A stretch of DNA of 64,000 nt from BMS3ABIN03 sp964418885. GTDB lineage: Bacteria > Bacteroidota > Ignavibacteria > Ignavibacteriales > Ignavibacteriaceae. Made by a program: the position numbers and the translations under genes. Shown in pieces: positions 1-8,651 of the stretch. The first letter of the stretch is position 1. Every line of letters begins with the position of its first letter. The stretch is taken from contig CAYQNW010000005.1 of the NCBI GenBank assembly GCA_964418885.1, positions 14,156 through 78,155 of the forward strand. The letters are read 5' to 3'. Below the pieces are notes generated by a model. It made no database searches. It was not told the origin of the DNA and saw only the letters and a program-made list of their open reading frames with translations.

Positions 1-153
1 GAATATACCCTTTCTCAAATATTAAAATCATCAATTATACGGGTTTCAATTACGAGAAAACCATTATTTGCTGTTTAGTCTTTATTGCCGATTTTGTCCT
101 TGTTTTTATTAAAATAATTATTTTTCAAACCAATCTTATATAACCCGATATTC

Positions 154-169
154 TGGCACGCAAATAGCC
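154..169 (+). promoter_or_regulatory. possible sigma-54 (-24/-12) promoter
   Basis: The stretch reads TGGCAC, five bases, then TAGC. The sigma-54 consensus is TGGCAC-N5-TTGC, so the -24 half is perfect and the -12 half has one mismatch, with correct spacing. It lies about 60 bases upstream of the receiver-domain gene. No enhancer-binding-protein site could be recognised, so this is a weak call. The rest of bases 1-231 shows nothing else definite apart from a C-rich/G-rich inverted stretch near 185-198. Confidence 0.25.
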
Positions 170-231
170 CTTCAGACCCAAATCCTCCCCCTCAGGGGAA
201 TTGATAACATAAGAAATAAGATTGAATAACT

Positions 232-606
232 GTGAAAAAAGTTCTCTTTTATAGTCCTGACTTCAGCTTGTGCTACAGTTTGCTGGTCTATTTACAGGAT
301 AGATACGATGTTACTTCATCAACTGATATAAATGTGCTGAAATCACTTTCCAGGAATAGTTATTTCGATTTGCTTGTTATTGATTCCGAACCTGATTGTA
401 AAGTTGAAGAACTCTGTTCCCAGATAAAAAGCTCTAATCCCGATCTTAAAATTATTCTCACCTATGTTTACGATAAAAAAATGAACTTGGCTGAAAACCG
501 TGTAAAGAAGATTATTACCGGTGTACTTTACAAACCGTTCGATCTCTCCGAGTTTGCAAAATTCCTTCCGTCTGTAATTTCCGAAGCAGGCTCTCAGGCT
601 GTTTAA
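232..606 (+). CDS. single-domain response-regulator-like (CheY-fold) protein
   Basis: This 124-residue protein has the size and layout of a lone receiver domain. The candidate phospho-acceptor is Asp51 in LLVIDSEPD at the end of strand 3, and the conserved Lys-Pro pair of strand 5 is at 101-102 (YKPF). The acidic pair expected after strand 1 is missing (FYSPDF has one Asp), so metal binding and phosphorylation may be weak or lost. There is no output domain, so it would act by protein contact or as a phosphate sink. The start is GTG. No histidine kinase lies nearby. The fold is fairly clear; the function is inferred from the family only. Confidence 0.7.
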   Translation: MKKVLFYSPDFSLCYSLLVYLQDRYDVTSSTDINVLKSLSRNSYFDLLVIDSEPDCKVEELCSQIKSSNPDLKIILTYVYDKKMNLAENRVKKIITGVLYKPFDLSEFAKFLPSVISEAGSQAV

Positions 607-656
607 CACTTCTTTTTATTATTTTATTAGTGTGTAATTCAAAAAGAATTTTTAAA

Positions 657-1070
657 ATGAATAACTACGCAGTAAGCGACGAAAAGTCGAAATTAGACAT
701 TAATTTTATTCATTCATTTATAAGAAATTCATACTGGGGAAAAGGCAGATCTCTCGAGGATGTAACTGAAACGATTGAGAACTCTGATTGTTTTGGTATT
801 TATGATAACAATGAACAAATCGGGTTTGCACGTGTCGTTTCCGATCATGTGATCTTTGCTTATCTTTTTGATGTATTTATTATTGAAGAATACCGTGGTC
901 GCGGATTGTCAAAAATTCTTTTGAATGCAGTCTTTGAAAGTCCGAAGTATAAAAAGGTTAGGAAATGGTATTTAGCAACGCGAGACACACATAAACTTTA
1001 TAAAAAGTTCGGATTTCAACCGCTCGCCAAACCTGAAAGACTGATGGAAAAAGTTATTGCCGGGAAATAA
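657..1070 (+). CDS. GNAT-family N-acetyltransferase
   Basis: A 137-residue single-domain acetyltransferase. The acetyl-CoA pyrophosphate-binding loop of motif A is seen as EEYRGRGLSKILL (about residues 78-89, R80-G81-R82-G83), after the typical FDVFIIEEYRG strand. The C-terminal YLATRDTHKLYKKFGF part fits motif B, and GF near the end is usual for the family. These proteins transfer an acetyl group from acetyl-CoA to a small-molecule or protein amine; the substrate cannot be told from sequence. I start at the ATG at 657. A GTG 27 bases upstream would add nine residues that do not look like family sequence. It may be co-transcribed with the upstream receiver gene. Confidence 0.8.
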   Translation: MNNYAVSDEKSKLDINFIHSFIRNSYWGKGRSLEDVTETIENSDCFGIYDNNEQIGFARVVSDHVIFAYLFDVFIIEEYRGRGLSKILLNAVFESPKYKKVRKWYLATRDTHKLYKKFGFQPLAKPERLMEKVIAGK

Positions 1071-1506
1071 TAGCTACAGTTCAAATTCAACTATAAAAAT
1101 ACTTCGTTTGTGAAAAACAATATTCTTTCTAAACATTGCGAATAAATATTTTGAAAATTTCTCACCTGTGAGAAGACAAATCATGGAATGTTGATTTTTG
1201 ACAAATTTTAACAATCGGAAACTGGTATTTTGTTTGTTTAATGCAGGAATTAGAAATTTTTTAATAAAGTAAATCTTTGAAGCAAAAATGAAAAACCTCC
1301 TTTTCTTTTTTATTTTCATCATTTTAATTATAGGTTTGTACGGTTTTGCTTTTTCGATGACCTGATCATCGCAACTGCATTAAACTACTTTTTTAAAACT
1401 CTTCAATAAATAAAGAGAGTAATTATTATTTTAGTTGTTCAATAGTTATTCTTTACCATTAACTAATATGTTTTTTCCGCAGGAAATCTAAATAGATCAG
1501 GCTAAT
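1071..1506. other. intergenic region without recognisable gene
   Basis: About 435 AT-rich bases separate the acetyltransferase gene from the multiheme cytochrome locus. A minus-strand open frame (1074-1322) is low-complexity, rich in Lys, Phe and Ile, and resembles no family. A short imperfect palindrome (GATGACCTGATCATC, near 1356-1370) is the only structure noticed. The promoter of the cytochrome operon is expected in the last 150 bases, but no convincing -35/-10 pair was found. Confidence 0.5.
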
Positions 1507-3672
1507 ATGAAAATTGTTAAATCCGCGTTTATTATTCTTATTTCAGTATTAGCCTTAACAGCTTATCCTACTTATTCCCAATCAAAAGATGATTGCCTGA
1601 TTTGCCACGATGATCCAACCTTTACAGGCGAGATAAACGGCAAAGAAGTTTCGCTTGATGTTAGTGCAGAAAAATTTAATGAATCGACACACGCTAAATT
1701 AGAATGTGTTGCGTGTCATAAAGGGTACGACCCTGAATCAATCCCTCACCGGGAAAACGCACCTAAAGTTAACTGCCTTAACTGCCATGAAAAAGCAAAG
1801 CAAAAACATTTATTTCATCCGCAGATATTAAAAGAGGCAACAGGAACTGAAATCACACCGGGGCTTTCTTGTACCGGCTGTCATGGAGTTCATTATATTC
1901 AATCACCAAAGAGCAAGGATTCCAAATGGAGTGGTGTAAAATTAGTTGAATCCTGCGGTACATGTCATACTTCCGAAGAAAACAAGTTTATACACTCTGA
2001 ACATTACAATGCTGTCAAACAAAATTTACCTTTTGCACCAACATGTTTGAGTTGTCATAAAAACCCTGTGGCACGGATTCATTCACCTGGAGATTCGCTG
2101 AAGGTTAAACTAGCACAGGAAAATCTTTGTTTAAGTTGTCATCTCGCAAATCCGGAAGTACAGAAAGAAGCAACCAAAGAGCTTAGTGTTCTATTTGTTG
2201 AATCTTACGAAAAGAGTGTGCACGGCTCTGCTTTAAACGGCGGAAATCCAAAAGCTGCAAATTGTGTAGACTGCCATACATCACACAGTGTTAAGAAAAG
2301 TATTGATCCAACATCTACTATTTACAAATCTAATATTCCTTTTACATGTGCAAAATGCCATCCTAAAATTTCCGAAACATATCAACAAAGCATTCATGGA
2401 ACTGCAGTTAAAGATGGAAATTTCGATGCACCTGTTTGTACTGATTGTCATGGGGAGCACAATATATTAAAAACCACAAACCCGAAATCGCCTGTAGCTT
2501 TTCAAAATGTATCCAGGGAAGTTTGTTCACCGTGCCATAATTCCGTAAGACTTACTGAAAAGTTCGGTATACAACCTAATTCATATTCGACGTTCAGCGA
2601 CAGTTACCATGGTTTGGCATTATCAGGTGGGTCTGTTCAGGTGGCAAATTGCGTAAGTTGTCATGGTACACACAACATAAAACCTGCAAGTGATCCGACT
2701 TCAACAATCTATAAAGGTAATCTTATAAAGACGTGCGGCAAATGTCATCCCGGTGCAAACAAAAACTTTACAATCGGAAAAATACATGTAGACCTTCAGG
2801 AAAAAAATGAACCGATAATCGGTTTCATAAGTTCACTCTACATCGTAATGATTTTCTCGATTATAGGTTTTATGCTGCTTCATAACATAATTGATTTCTA
2901 TAGAAAAGCTAAAATTAAAAATATGAGGCTGCGCGGCTTGATTAGAGACGAAGAAAAACATTACGGTCATTCACTTTACCTTAGAATGAATGTGAGTGAA
3001 AGAATCCAGCACATAACCATGGCTGTTAGTTTTATCCTTCTTGTAATAACAGGATTTATGTTAAGATTTCCACATACCTGGTGGGTATCTCACATTGAAA
3101 GTTTAAGTTCCGATGCATTCGAGTACAGAAGTCTGATACATAGAATCGCTGCAGTATTTATGGTAAGTGTAAGCTTGTATCATATTTACTACGTATCATT
3201 TACGAAACGAGGACGACAATTAATTAAAGATCTTGTACCGAAATTCAAAGATTTACGTGACGCAATGGCTGTTGCAAGATTTAATCTTGGTATTTCAAAG
3301 GAGAAACCGAAGCTTGATCGTTTTAGTTATGTAGAAAAAGCAGAGTATTGGGCTTTAGTCTGGGGAACAGTTATAATGACTGCAACAGGAATTATAATGT
3401 GGTTTGAAAATATCTTTATAGGAATTTTTACTAAACTCGGTTGGGATATAGCGAATACTATTCACTTTTACGAAGCATGGCTTGCATTCCTGGCAATTGT
3501 AGTGTGGCATTTCTACTTTGTTATTTTCAATCCCGATGTTTACCCGATGAGTTTAGCATGGCTCAAAGGTACGATTACAGAAGAAGAAATGGCTGAAGAA
3601 CATCCACTCGAATTGGATCGGATAAAAAAAGAAGGAAGAACAGAAGATAAAGATGAATCTGAAGACAGATAA
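1507..3672 (+). CDS. 13-heme cytochrome c fused to a membrane cytochrome b (CbcL-like quinone oxidoreductase)
   Basis: This 721-residue protein opens with a Sec signal peptide (about 1-24). A periplasmic part with thirteen CXXCH c-heme motifs follows (about 30-415). The C-terminal part (about 430-690) has a lead transmembrane helix and then a four-helix cytochrome b561/formate-dehydrogenase-gamma-like domain; candidate b-heme histidines lie in IQHIT, LIHRI, LYHIY, IHFYEA and VWHFYF. Fusions of this type, such as CbcL of Geobacter, pass electrons between the menaquinone pool and periplasmic multiheme carriers. It is first of a co-directional run of electron-transfer genes. Its b-domain is homologous to the separate protein at 5675-6514. 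Heme sites and topology are read directly; electron direction and partners are inferred. Confidence 0.85.
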   Translation: MKIVKSAFIILISVLALTAYPTYSQSKDDCLICHDDPTFTGEINGKEVSLDVSAEKFNESTHAKLECVACHKGYDPESIPHRENAPKVNCLNCHEKAKQKHLFHPQILKEATGTEITPGLSCTGCHGVHYIQSPKSKDSKWSGVKLVESCGTCHTSEENKFIHSEHYNAVKQNLPFAPTCLSCHKNPVARIHSPGDSLKVKLAQENLCLSCHLANPEVQKEATKELSVLFVESYEKSVHGSALNGGNPKAANCVDCHTSHSVKKSIDPTSTIYKSNIPFTCAKCHPKISETYQQSIHGTAVKDGNFDAPVCTDCHGEHNILKTTNPKSPVAFQNVSREVCSPCHNSVRLTEKFGIQPNSYSTFSDSYHGLALSGGSVQVANCVSCHGTHNIKPASDPTSTIYKGNLIKTCGKCHPGANKNFTIGKIHVDLQEKNEPIIGFISSLYIVMIFSIIGFMLLHNIIDFYRKAKIKNMRLRGLIRDEEKHYGHSLYLRMNVSERIQHITMAVSFILLVITGFMLRFPHTWWVSHIESLSSDAFEYRSLIHRIAAVFMVSVSLYHIYYVSFTKRGRQLIKDLVPKFKDLRDAMAVARFNLGISKEKPKLDRFSYVEKAEYWALVWGTVIMTATGIIMWFENIFIGIFTKLGWDIANTIHFYEAWLAFLAIVVWHFYFVIFNPDVYPMSLAWLKGTITEEEMAEEHPLELDRIKKEGRTEDKDESEDR

Positions 3673-3702
3673 ATTTTCAAAGGGGAGGATTCACAAAAAA
3701 TT

Positions 3703-5685
3703 ATGATGAAATCCTTTTCAATTGTTATCTCCATTCTGATTTATTTAACCTCTGTTAGTGCTCAAAGTAAAGAAGAATGTTTGATGTGTCACGAAGATGA
3801 ACAATTAAGAGGAACAAGAAACGGTAAAAACATATCTGTATTTGTAAACGCAAATAATTTTAACAATTCCGTTCATTCCCAGCTTGATTGTATAGATTGC
3901 CATGATGACATCGACGCAGAAAACATTCCCCATAGAACTACTTTTAAAAGAGTCGATTGCGGTAAATGTCATGATGATATAGAAAAAGAATTCGGTGGAG
4001 GACTGCATCGTATAGCTTATGATAAAGGAGATCCTTTAGCTCCCATTTGCCAGGATTGCCATGGCTATCATTATATTCGTCCGGTTTCAGATCATAATTC
4101 GGTCGTTTCTCCTCTTAAAATTCCATTTCTTTGCGGAAGATGCCACAGAGAAGGAGCACCGGTTCAGGTTCAACGGAATATTCCGGAAGATAAAATTTTA
4201 GAAAATTATTCTCTCAGTATTCACGGCGAAGGTCTTCTTAAAAAAGGATTGATCGTTTCTGCAACCTGCGTTTCGTGTCATTCTGCGCATAAAATTCTGC
4301 CTCATACAGATCCGAATTCCACAATTTCAAGACAGAATATTTCCAAAACATGTTCTGTTTGTCATTCGGAAATTGAAACCGTTCACAGAAAGATTATTCG
4401 CGGAGAGTTATGGGAAAAACAAGCTCACGTTTTGCCGGTCTGTGTTGATTGCCATCAACCTCACAAAATCAGGAATGTTTTTTATGAACAGGGAATGGCA
4501 GACAAAGATTGTTTAAAATGTCATGAGAATCCTAATCTTGTTGCATCTAAAGACGGCAGATCACTTTCTGTAGATCACAGTGTCCAGCTAAATTCTATTC
4601 ATAACAATATTGCCTGTAGTCAATGTCATTCGGAAGTAAATGTTTCACATGTAAGACCGTGCGAAAGCATTACTCATAAGGTCGATTGTTCATCCTGTCA
4701 CTCGGAAGTCGGGGACGAATACAATACAAGTACTCATGGAATTCTCGCTGCAAGTCAGGATCCAAACGCACCCAATTGTAAAGAATGTCATGGCACACAT
4801 AACGTTCTTGGAAGATTAAATCCAAACTCACCAATATTTTCAATAAACATTCCGATTTTGTGTGCAAAGTGTCATCGTGCAGGAGAAAAAGCTGCTGTTA
4901 AATACACCGGACCTGAAAAAGATATTGTAGAGCACTATATAGAAAGCATCCACGGCAAAGGATTGATGAAAAGTGGTCTTACTGTTACCGCTACCTGCAC
5001 GAATTGTCATACAGCTCATCACGAACTTCCCCATACCGATGAAGCTTCATCAATAAATCCTAAGCACATCGCTGCTACCTGCGGAAATTGTCATCACGGT
5101 ATCCAGGATATGTTTGAGAAAAGTGTTCATTCAGCTTTAGTTACGCAGACTGATAAACCTTTACCCGTTTGTAACGATTGCCACAGTGCACACACAATTA
5201 AAAGAACCGATTCCGAAGGTTTCAAATTAGAGATAATGCAGCAGTGTGGAAGATGCCATGAAAAAATCGCAGAAACATATTTTGATACTTATCATGGAAA
5301 AGTTTCACAGCTTGGATATACTAAAACTGCAAAGTGTTACGATTGCCATGGGGCACACGATATTCTTCCGGTCGACAATCCGAAATCTCATTTAAGTCAT
5401 GATAATATTGTTCAAACCTGTAAAAAATGTCATGAAGGGGCTCACAGACAATTTGCAGGATACTTTACCCATGCTACACATCACGATCCCGGAAAATACC
5501 CGATACTTTTCTGGACGTTCTGGGGAATGACAGGACTTTTACTAGGAACATTTTTAATTGCGGGATTACACACTTTAATGTGGCTTCCCCGCTCATTAAA
5601 ATGGAAAAAAGAATTAAAAAGAAAATTGAACACCGATAAAGAAGAAATAAAAGGAACCGAAGACGAGGAGCAGAATGAAAAGTAA
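3703..5685 (+). CDS. 19-heme periplasmic cytochrome c with C-terminal membrane anchor
   Basis: A 660-residue protein with a signal peptide (about 1-21), nineteen CXXCH motifs spread over residues 25-605, and one C-terminal transmembrane helix (about 612-635) followed by a Lys-rich cytoplasmic tail. The heme region contains an internal duplication: roughly residues 24-258 and 275-505 repeat the same order of motifs, including paired segments such as SIHGEGLLKKGL and SIHGKGLMKSGL. A strong ribosome site (AGGGGAGG) lies about 15-20 bases before ATGATG; either Met could be the start. The stop overlaps the start of the next gene by 11 bases, so the two are probably translationally coupled and act as one c/b complex. 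It likely carries electrons between the membrane and the cell surface; no substrate is evident. Confidence 0.85.
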   Translation: MMKSFSIVISILIYLTSVSAQSKEECLMCHEDEQLRGTRNGKNISVFVNANNFNNSVHSQLDCIDCHDDIDAENIPHRTTFKRVDCGKCHDDIEKEFGGGLHRIAYDKGDPLAPICQDCHGYHYIRPVSDHNSVVSPLKIPFLCGRCHREGAPVQVQRNIPEDKILENYSLSIHGEGLLKKGLIVSATCVSCHSAHKILPHTDPNSTISRQNISKTCSVCHSEIETVHRKIIRGELWEKQAHVLPVCVDCHQPHKIRNVFYEQGMADKDCLKCHENPNLVASKDGRSLSVDHSVQLNSIHNNIACSQCHSEVNVSHVRPCESITHKVDCSSCHSEVGDEYNTSTHGILAASQDPNAPNCKECHGTHNVLGRLNPNSPIFSINIPILCAKCHRAGEKAAVKYTGPEKDIVEHYIESIHGKGLMKSGLTVTATCTNCHTAHHELPHTDEASSINPKHIAATCGNCHHGIQDMFEKSVHSALVTQTDKPLPVCNDCHSAHTIKRTDSEGFKLEIMQQCGRCHEKIAETYFDTYHGKVSQLGYTKTAKCYDCHGAHDILPVDNPKSHLSHDNIVQTCKKCHEGAHRQFAGYFTHATHHDPGKYPILFWTFWGMTGLLLGTFLIAGLHTLMWLPRSLKWKKELKRKLNTDKEEIKGTEDEEQNEK

Positions 5686-6514
5686 AAATCCTCGTTTCAT
5701 TCAAAGATTTACACGGCTTAATCGTATACTTCACATATTAATGATTGTAAGTTTTCTTACACTCGCTTTAACCGGAATGACTCTTAAATTTTCTTATACC
5801 GGCTGGGCAGTAATCCTTTCTAAATTCTTTGGCGGATTTGAGTCGGCGGGGTATCTTCATCGTTTTGCTGCAACAATTATGATCGGTGTTTTTGTTACTC
5901 ATCTTATAGATTTATTTAAACTTAAAAGAAAAGAATTCGGCTCATGGAAAAAATTGTTAAAAAGTGATAACTCAATGCTTTTTAACAAAAAAGATTTAAA
6001 AGATTTTCTCAGTTCATTAAAATGGTTTGTTGGTAAAGGCGAACGTCCTGAATACGGAAGATGGACTTACTGGGAAAAATTCGATTACTTTGCAGTTTTC
6101 TGGGGAATGTTCGTGATTGGATCGACGGGGATGACTCTCTGGTTCCCCGAATTTTTCACTCATTTTGTACCCGGCTGGTTCATTAACGTTGCAACTATTG
6201 TCCACAGCGATGAAGCTTTACTTGCAACAGGATTTATTTTCACGGTTCACTTTTTTAATACACATCTTCGTCCCGAGAAATTTCCGATGGACATTATTAT
6301 ATTTTCAGGAAGTATGCCTTTAGAAGAATTCAAATTAGATCGTCCCGATGAATATAAGAAATTAGTTGAAAGCGGTGAGTTAGAAAAATATATTGTTGAG
6401 CCCTATCCACCAATTGTAATTAGAGCAATAAAAATTTTCGGATGGACTGCCTTAACAATCGGTTTTAGCATGGTGCTGTGGATAATTTATGCTATGCTAT
6501 TTGTTTACAGATAA
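5675..6514 (+). CDS. membrane cytochrome b (b561/formate-dehydrogenase-gamma-like)
   Basis: A 279-residue integral membrane protein with four core helices (about 17-37, 60-82, 140-160, 180-200) and a fifth helix near the C-terminus. Histidines placed to ligate b-hemes are in ILHIL, YLHRF, VTHLI, IVHSDEA and TVHFF. It aligns end to end with the membrane domain of the 13-heme fusion at 1507-3672, sharing for example an FDYFAVFWG/AEYWALVWG segment. It lacks c-heme motifs, and the 19-heme protein encoded just upstream with an 11-base overlap probably supplies them. The ribosome site GAGGAG lies inside the upstream coding end. Role inferred: quinol/quinone site passing electrons to or from the 19-heme subunit. 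Confidence 0.8.
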   Translation: MKSKNPRFIQRFTRLNRILHILMIVSFLTLALTGMTLKFSYTGWAVILSKFFGGFESAGYLHRFAATIMIGVFVTHLIDLFKLKRKEFGSWKKLLKSDNSMLFNKKDLKDFLSSLKWFVGKGERPEYGRWTYWEKFDYFAVFWGMFVIGSTGMTLWFPEFFTHFVPGWFINVATIVHSDEALLATGFIFTVHFFNTHLRPEKFPMDIIIFSGSMPLEEFKLDRPDEYKKLVESGELEKYIVEPYPPIVIRAIKIFGWTALTIGFSMVLWIIYAMLFVYR

Positions 6515-6569
6515 TTTTAATTTAAAGAAATTTCATATTCTGTTTTAATCATATTAAGTTAAATCTATA

Positions 6570-8063
6570 GTGAAAAGATTTTTCCCTCAGGAAGTATATA
6601 ATCCCTTTACCATTTTCGGTGCAGGACTCGGTGCACTTAGCTTTGGTATGATACTCTTCCTTACAATACTCGAGTATCTTGCCCCCCAGCCAAAACCATA
6701 CATGGGAATCATTACTTTTATAATTCTTCCCGGTTTCCTACTGATAGGCGTTTTCTTCATCTTCTTTGGAATTATCAGAGAAAGAACCAGGCTAAAAAAA
6801 GGAATCGAACGAAAACGTAGATTACTTATCATTAATTTTAATGATCCCCGCCAGAGAAGAATGGTTATTTCATTTTCAATAGGTGTTATACTTCTTTTAT
6901 TTTTTTCAGCTTTCGGAAGTTATAAGGCTTATGAATTTACTGAGACCGATGAATTTTGTGGAACGCTTTGCCATAAAGTTATGAATCCTGAGTACACCGC
7001 ATATCTTTCTTCTCCCCATTCCAGGGTAGGTTGTGTTACCTGCCACATTGGTTCGGGCGCAACGTGGTTTGTAAGATCAAAAATTTCAGGTTCATACCAG
7101 GTTTACTCGGTTCTGTTCAATAAATACTCAAAACCAATTCCTACTCCGGTTGAAAACTTAAGACCTGCCTCCGGAACTTGCGAGCAATGTCATTCACCTG
7201 AAAACTTCTTCAGCGAAGTACAATACCAAGCAACTTATTACCTATATGATGAAGCAAATACAAAATCATCTATTTCAATGCTACTTAAGATTGGTGGCGG
7301 AAATAAAGAATTAGGAAGAGCTGAGGGTATTCACTGGCATATGAATATCGCGAATAAAATTGAATATATTTATACGGATTCAATCAGGGCTGAAATCCCC
7401 TGGGTGAAATTAACTGCACGTGATGGAACTGTAAAAATCTACAAAGACAAAACAGTAAAGTTTAATCAGAATGATTATCCTCCCGAAAACTTGAGAACTA
7501 TGGATTGTATCGATTGCCACAATCGTCCTTCTCACATTTTTAATCCTGCTGATAAATCCGTTAATCTTGCAATGTCATTGGGAAGAATCGATGAAACTCT
7601 CCCGTACATCAAGAGTGTTGCAGTTGATGCACTTGAGAGCAAATATTCCACAAAAGAAACGGGACTCGACAGTATAAAAATATCGGTCGATGATTTTTAT
7701 CAATCTAATTATCCTGATGTATACACTTCTAAAAAATCTGCAATAGAAAAAGCAATAAATGAAATACAAAAAATTTACAAAAGGAACTATTTCCCAAGTA
7801 TGAATGTAAGCTGGAGAGGTTTCCCAAATCACCTGTCCCACCTCTTTGACAAAGGATGTTTCCGTTGTCATGACGGAAATCATGAAACCGATAACGGTGA
7901 AAAGATAAAAAGAAGCTGCAATCTGTGTCATACTATTATTTCACAAAATACAAGCGATGGTAGACATTTAGTATCTCTGAGCGGTATAGATTTCGTTCAT
8001 CCTGAAGATCTTGGAATGGATGTACAGGATCTGATTTGCGTAGATTGTCACGCACGTAAATAA
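6570..8063 (+). CDS. NapC/NirT-type multiheme cytochrome c, 7 heme sites
   Basis: A 497-residue protein with two N-terminal transmembrane helices (about 12-35 and 45-68), a basic loop, a third helix (about 98-118) and a periplasmic domain. The first heme site is CX3CH (Cys130, Cys134, His135) followed by Met138, in the position of the NapC/NrfH signature that oxidises quinols. Six normal CXXCH motifs follow. The family normally has one N-terminal helix, so the extra helix pair and the long middle domain are additions. The start codon is GTG. Located between a cytochrome b gene and a Rieske/cytochrome b pair, it is likely a further quinol-to-cytochrome electron entry or exit point; the partner enzyme is unknown. 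Confidence 0.8.
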   Translation: MKRFFPQEVYNPFTIFGAGLGALSFGMILFLTILEYLAPQPKPYMGIITFIILPGFLLIGVFFIFFGIIRERTRLKKGIERKRRLLIINFNDPRQRRMVISFSIGVILLLFFSAFGSYKAYEFTETDEFCGTLCHKVMNPEYTAYLSSPHSRVGCVTCHIGSGATWFVRSKISGSYQVYSVLFNKYSKPIPTPVENLRPASGTCEQCHSPENFFSEVQYQATYYLYDEANTKSSISMLLKIGGGNKELGRAEGIHWHMNIANKIEYIYTDSIRAEIPWVKLTARDGTVKIYKDKTVKFNQNDYPPENLRTMDCIDCHNRPSHIFNPADKSVNLAMSLGRIDETLPYIKSVAVDALESKYSTKETGLDSIKISVDDFYQSNYPDVYTSKKSAIEKAINEIQKIYKRNYFPSMNVSWRGFPNHLSHLFDKGCFRCHDGNHETDNGEKIKRSCNLCHTIISQNTSDGRHLVSLSGIDFVHPEDLGMDVQDLICVDCHARK

Positions 8064-8178
8064 GAATAAAAAAGTACTTAAAAAAAAATAAAAATCTTTA
8101 TTAAAGAATTATTTTACTTTTTGAACCTGTGTGTTTAAGTTAAAACAATCATTCAAAATTTGAACGAGGGAACATAGT

Positions 8179-8649
8179 ATGATTGACAAAATCTATAGTT
8201 CCAATAATGAAGGGGGAAAAACTAAAAGGCGTGACTTTCTGGGTATTTTGCTAAGCGGAGGCTTTCTCGCATGGCTCATCGCATTAATATATCCTGTTTT
8301 TAAATATTTGGAACCTCCTCCTGTTGAAGAGGCAAAAGTCACAAGCGTTAAAATAGGTGCCGTTGAAGATATGGCAAAAGACAGCGGCAAAATTATAAAA
8401 TTTGGAAACAAGCCTGTAATTGTTATTAGAAAAAAAACAGGGAATTATGTCGCATTCTCCGCAGTTTGTACTCACCTCGATTGTATAGTTCAATACAGAA
8501 AGGATTACGGACAGATTTATTGTGCTTGTCATAACGGGAAATATGATCTTAACGGAAAGAACGTTAGCGGTCCTCCTCCTGCACCGCTAACTCCTTATGC
8601 AGTTAAAATTGTTAAGGATGAGGTGATAATCCATGCGAAGGAAGCTTGA
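8179..8649 (+). CDS. Rieske [2Fe-2S] protein of a bc-type complex
   Basis: A 156-residue Rieske subunit. The cluster-binding boxes are Cys97-Thr-His99-Leu-Asp-Cys102 and Cys115-Ala-Cys117-His118-Asn-Gly, followed by the Pro-rich GPPPAPL loop that closes the cluster. The N-terminus carries a twin-arginine signal/anchor (KRRDFLG, residues 16-22, then a hydrophobic helix to about 43), as usual for proteins inserted with their cluster in place. In bc1/b6f complexes it takes one electron from quinol at the Qo site and passes it to a c-type cytochrome. The next gene encodes the matching cytochrome b, and the 11-heme cytochrome beyond it probably takes the place of cytochrome c1. Ribosome site GAGGGAA. 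Confidence 0.92.
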   Translation: MIDKIYSSNNEGGKTKRRDFLGILLSGGFLAWLIALIYPVFKYLEPPPVEEAKVTSVKIGAVEDMAKDSGKIIKFGNKPVIVIRKKTGNYVAFSAVCTHLDCIVQYRKDYGQIYCACHNGKYDLNGKNVSGPPPAPLTPYAVKIVKDEVIIHAKEA

Positions 8650-8651
8650 TT

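Noticed and set aside
1074..1322. Minus-strand open frame of 82 codons
   Set aside because: Low-complexity Lys/Phe/Ile composition, no ribosome site, no family resemblance; AT-rich intergenic sequence.
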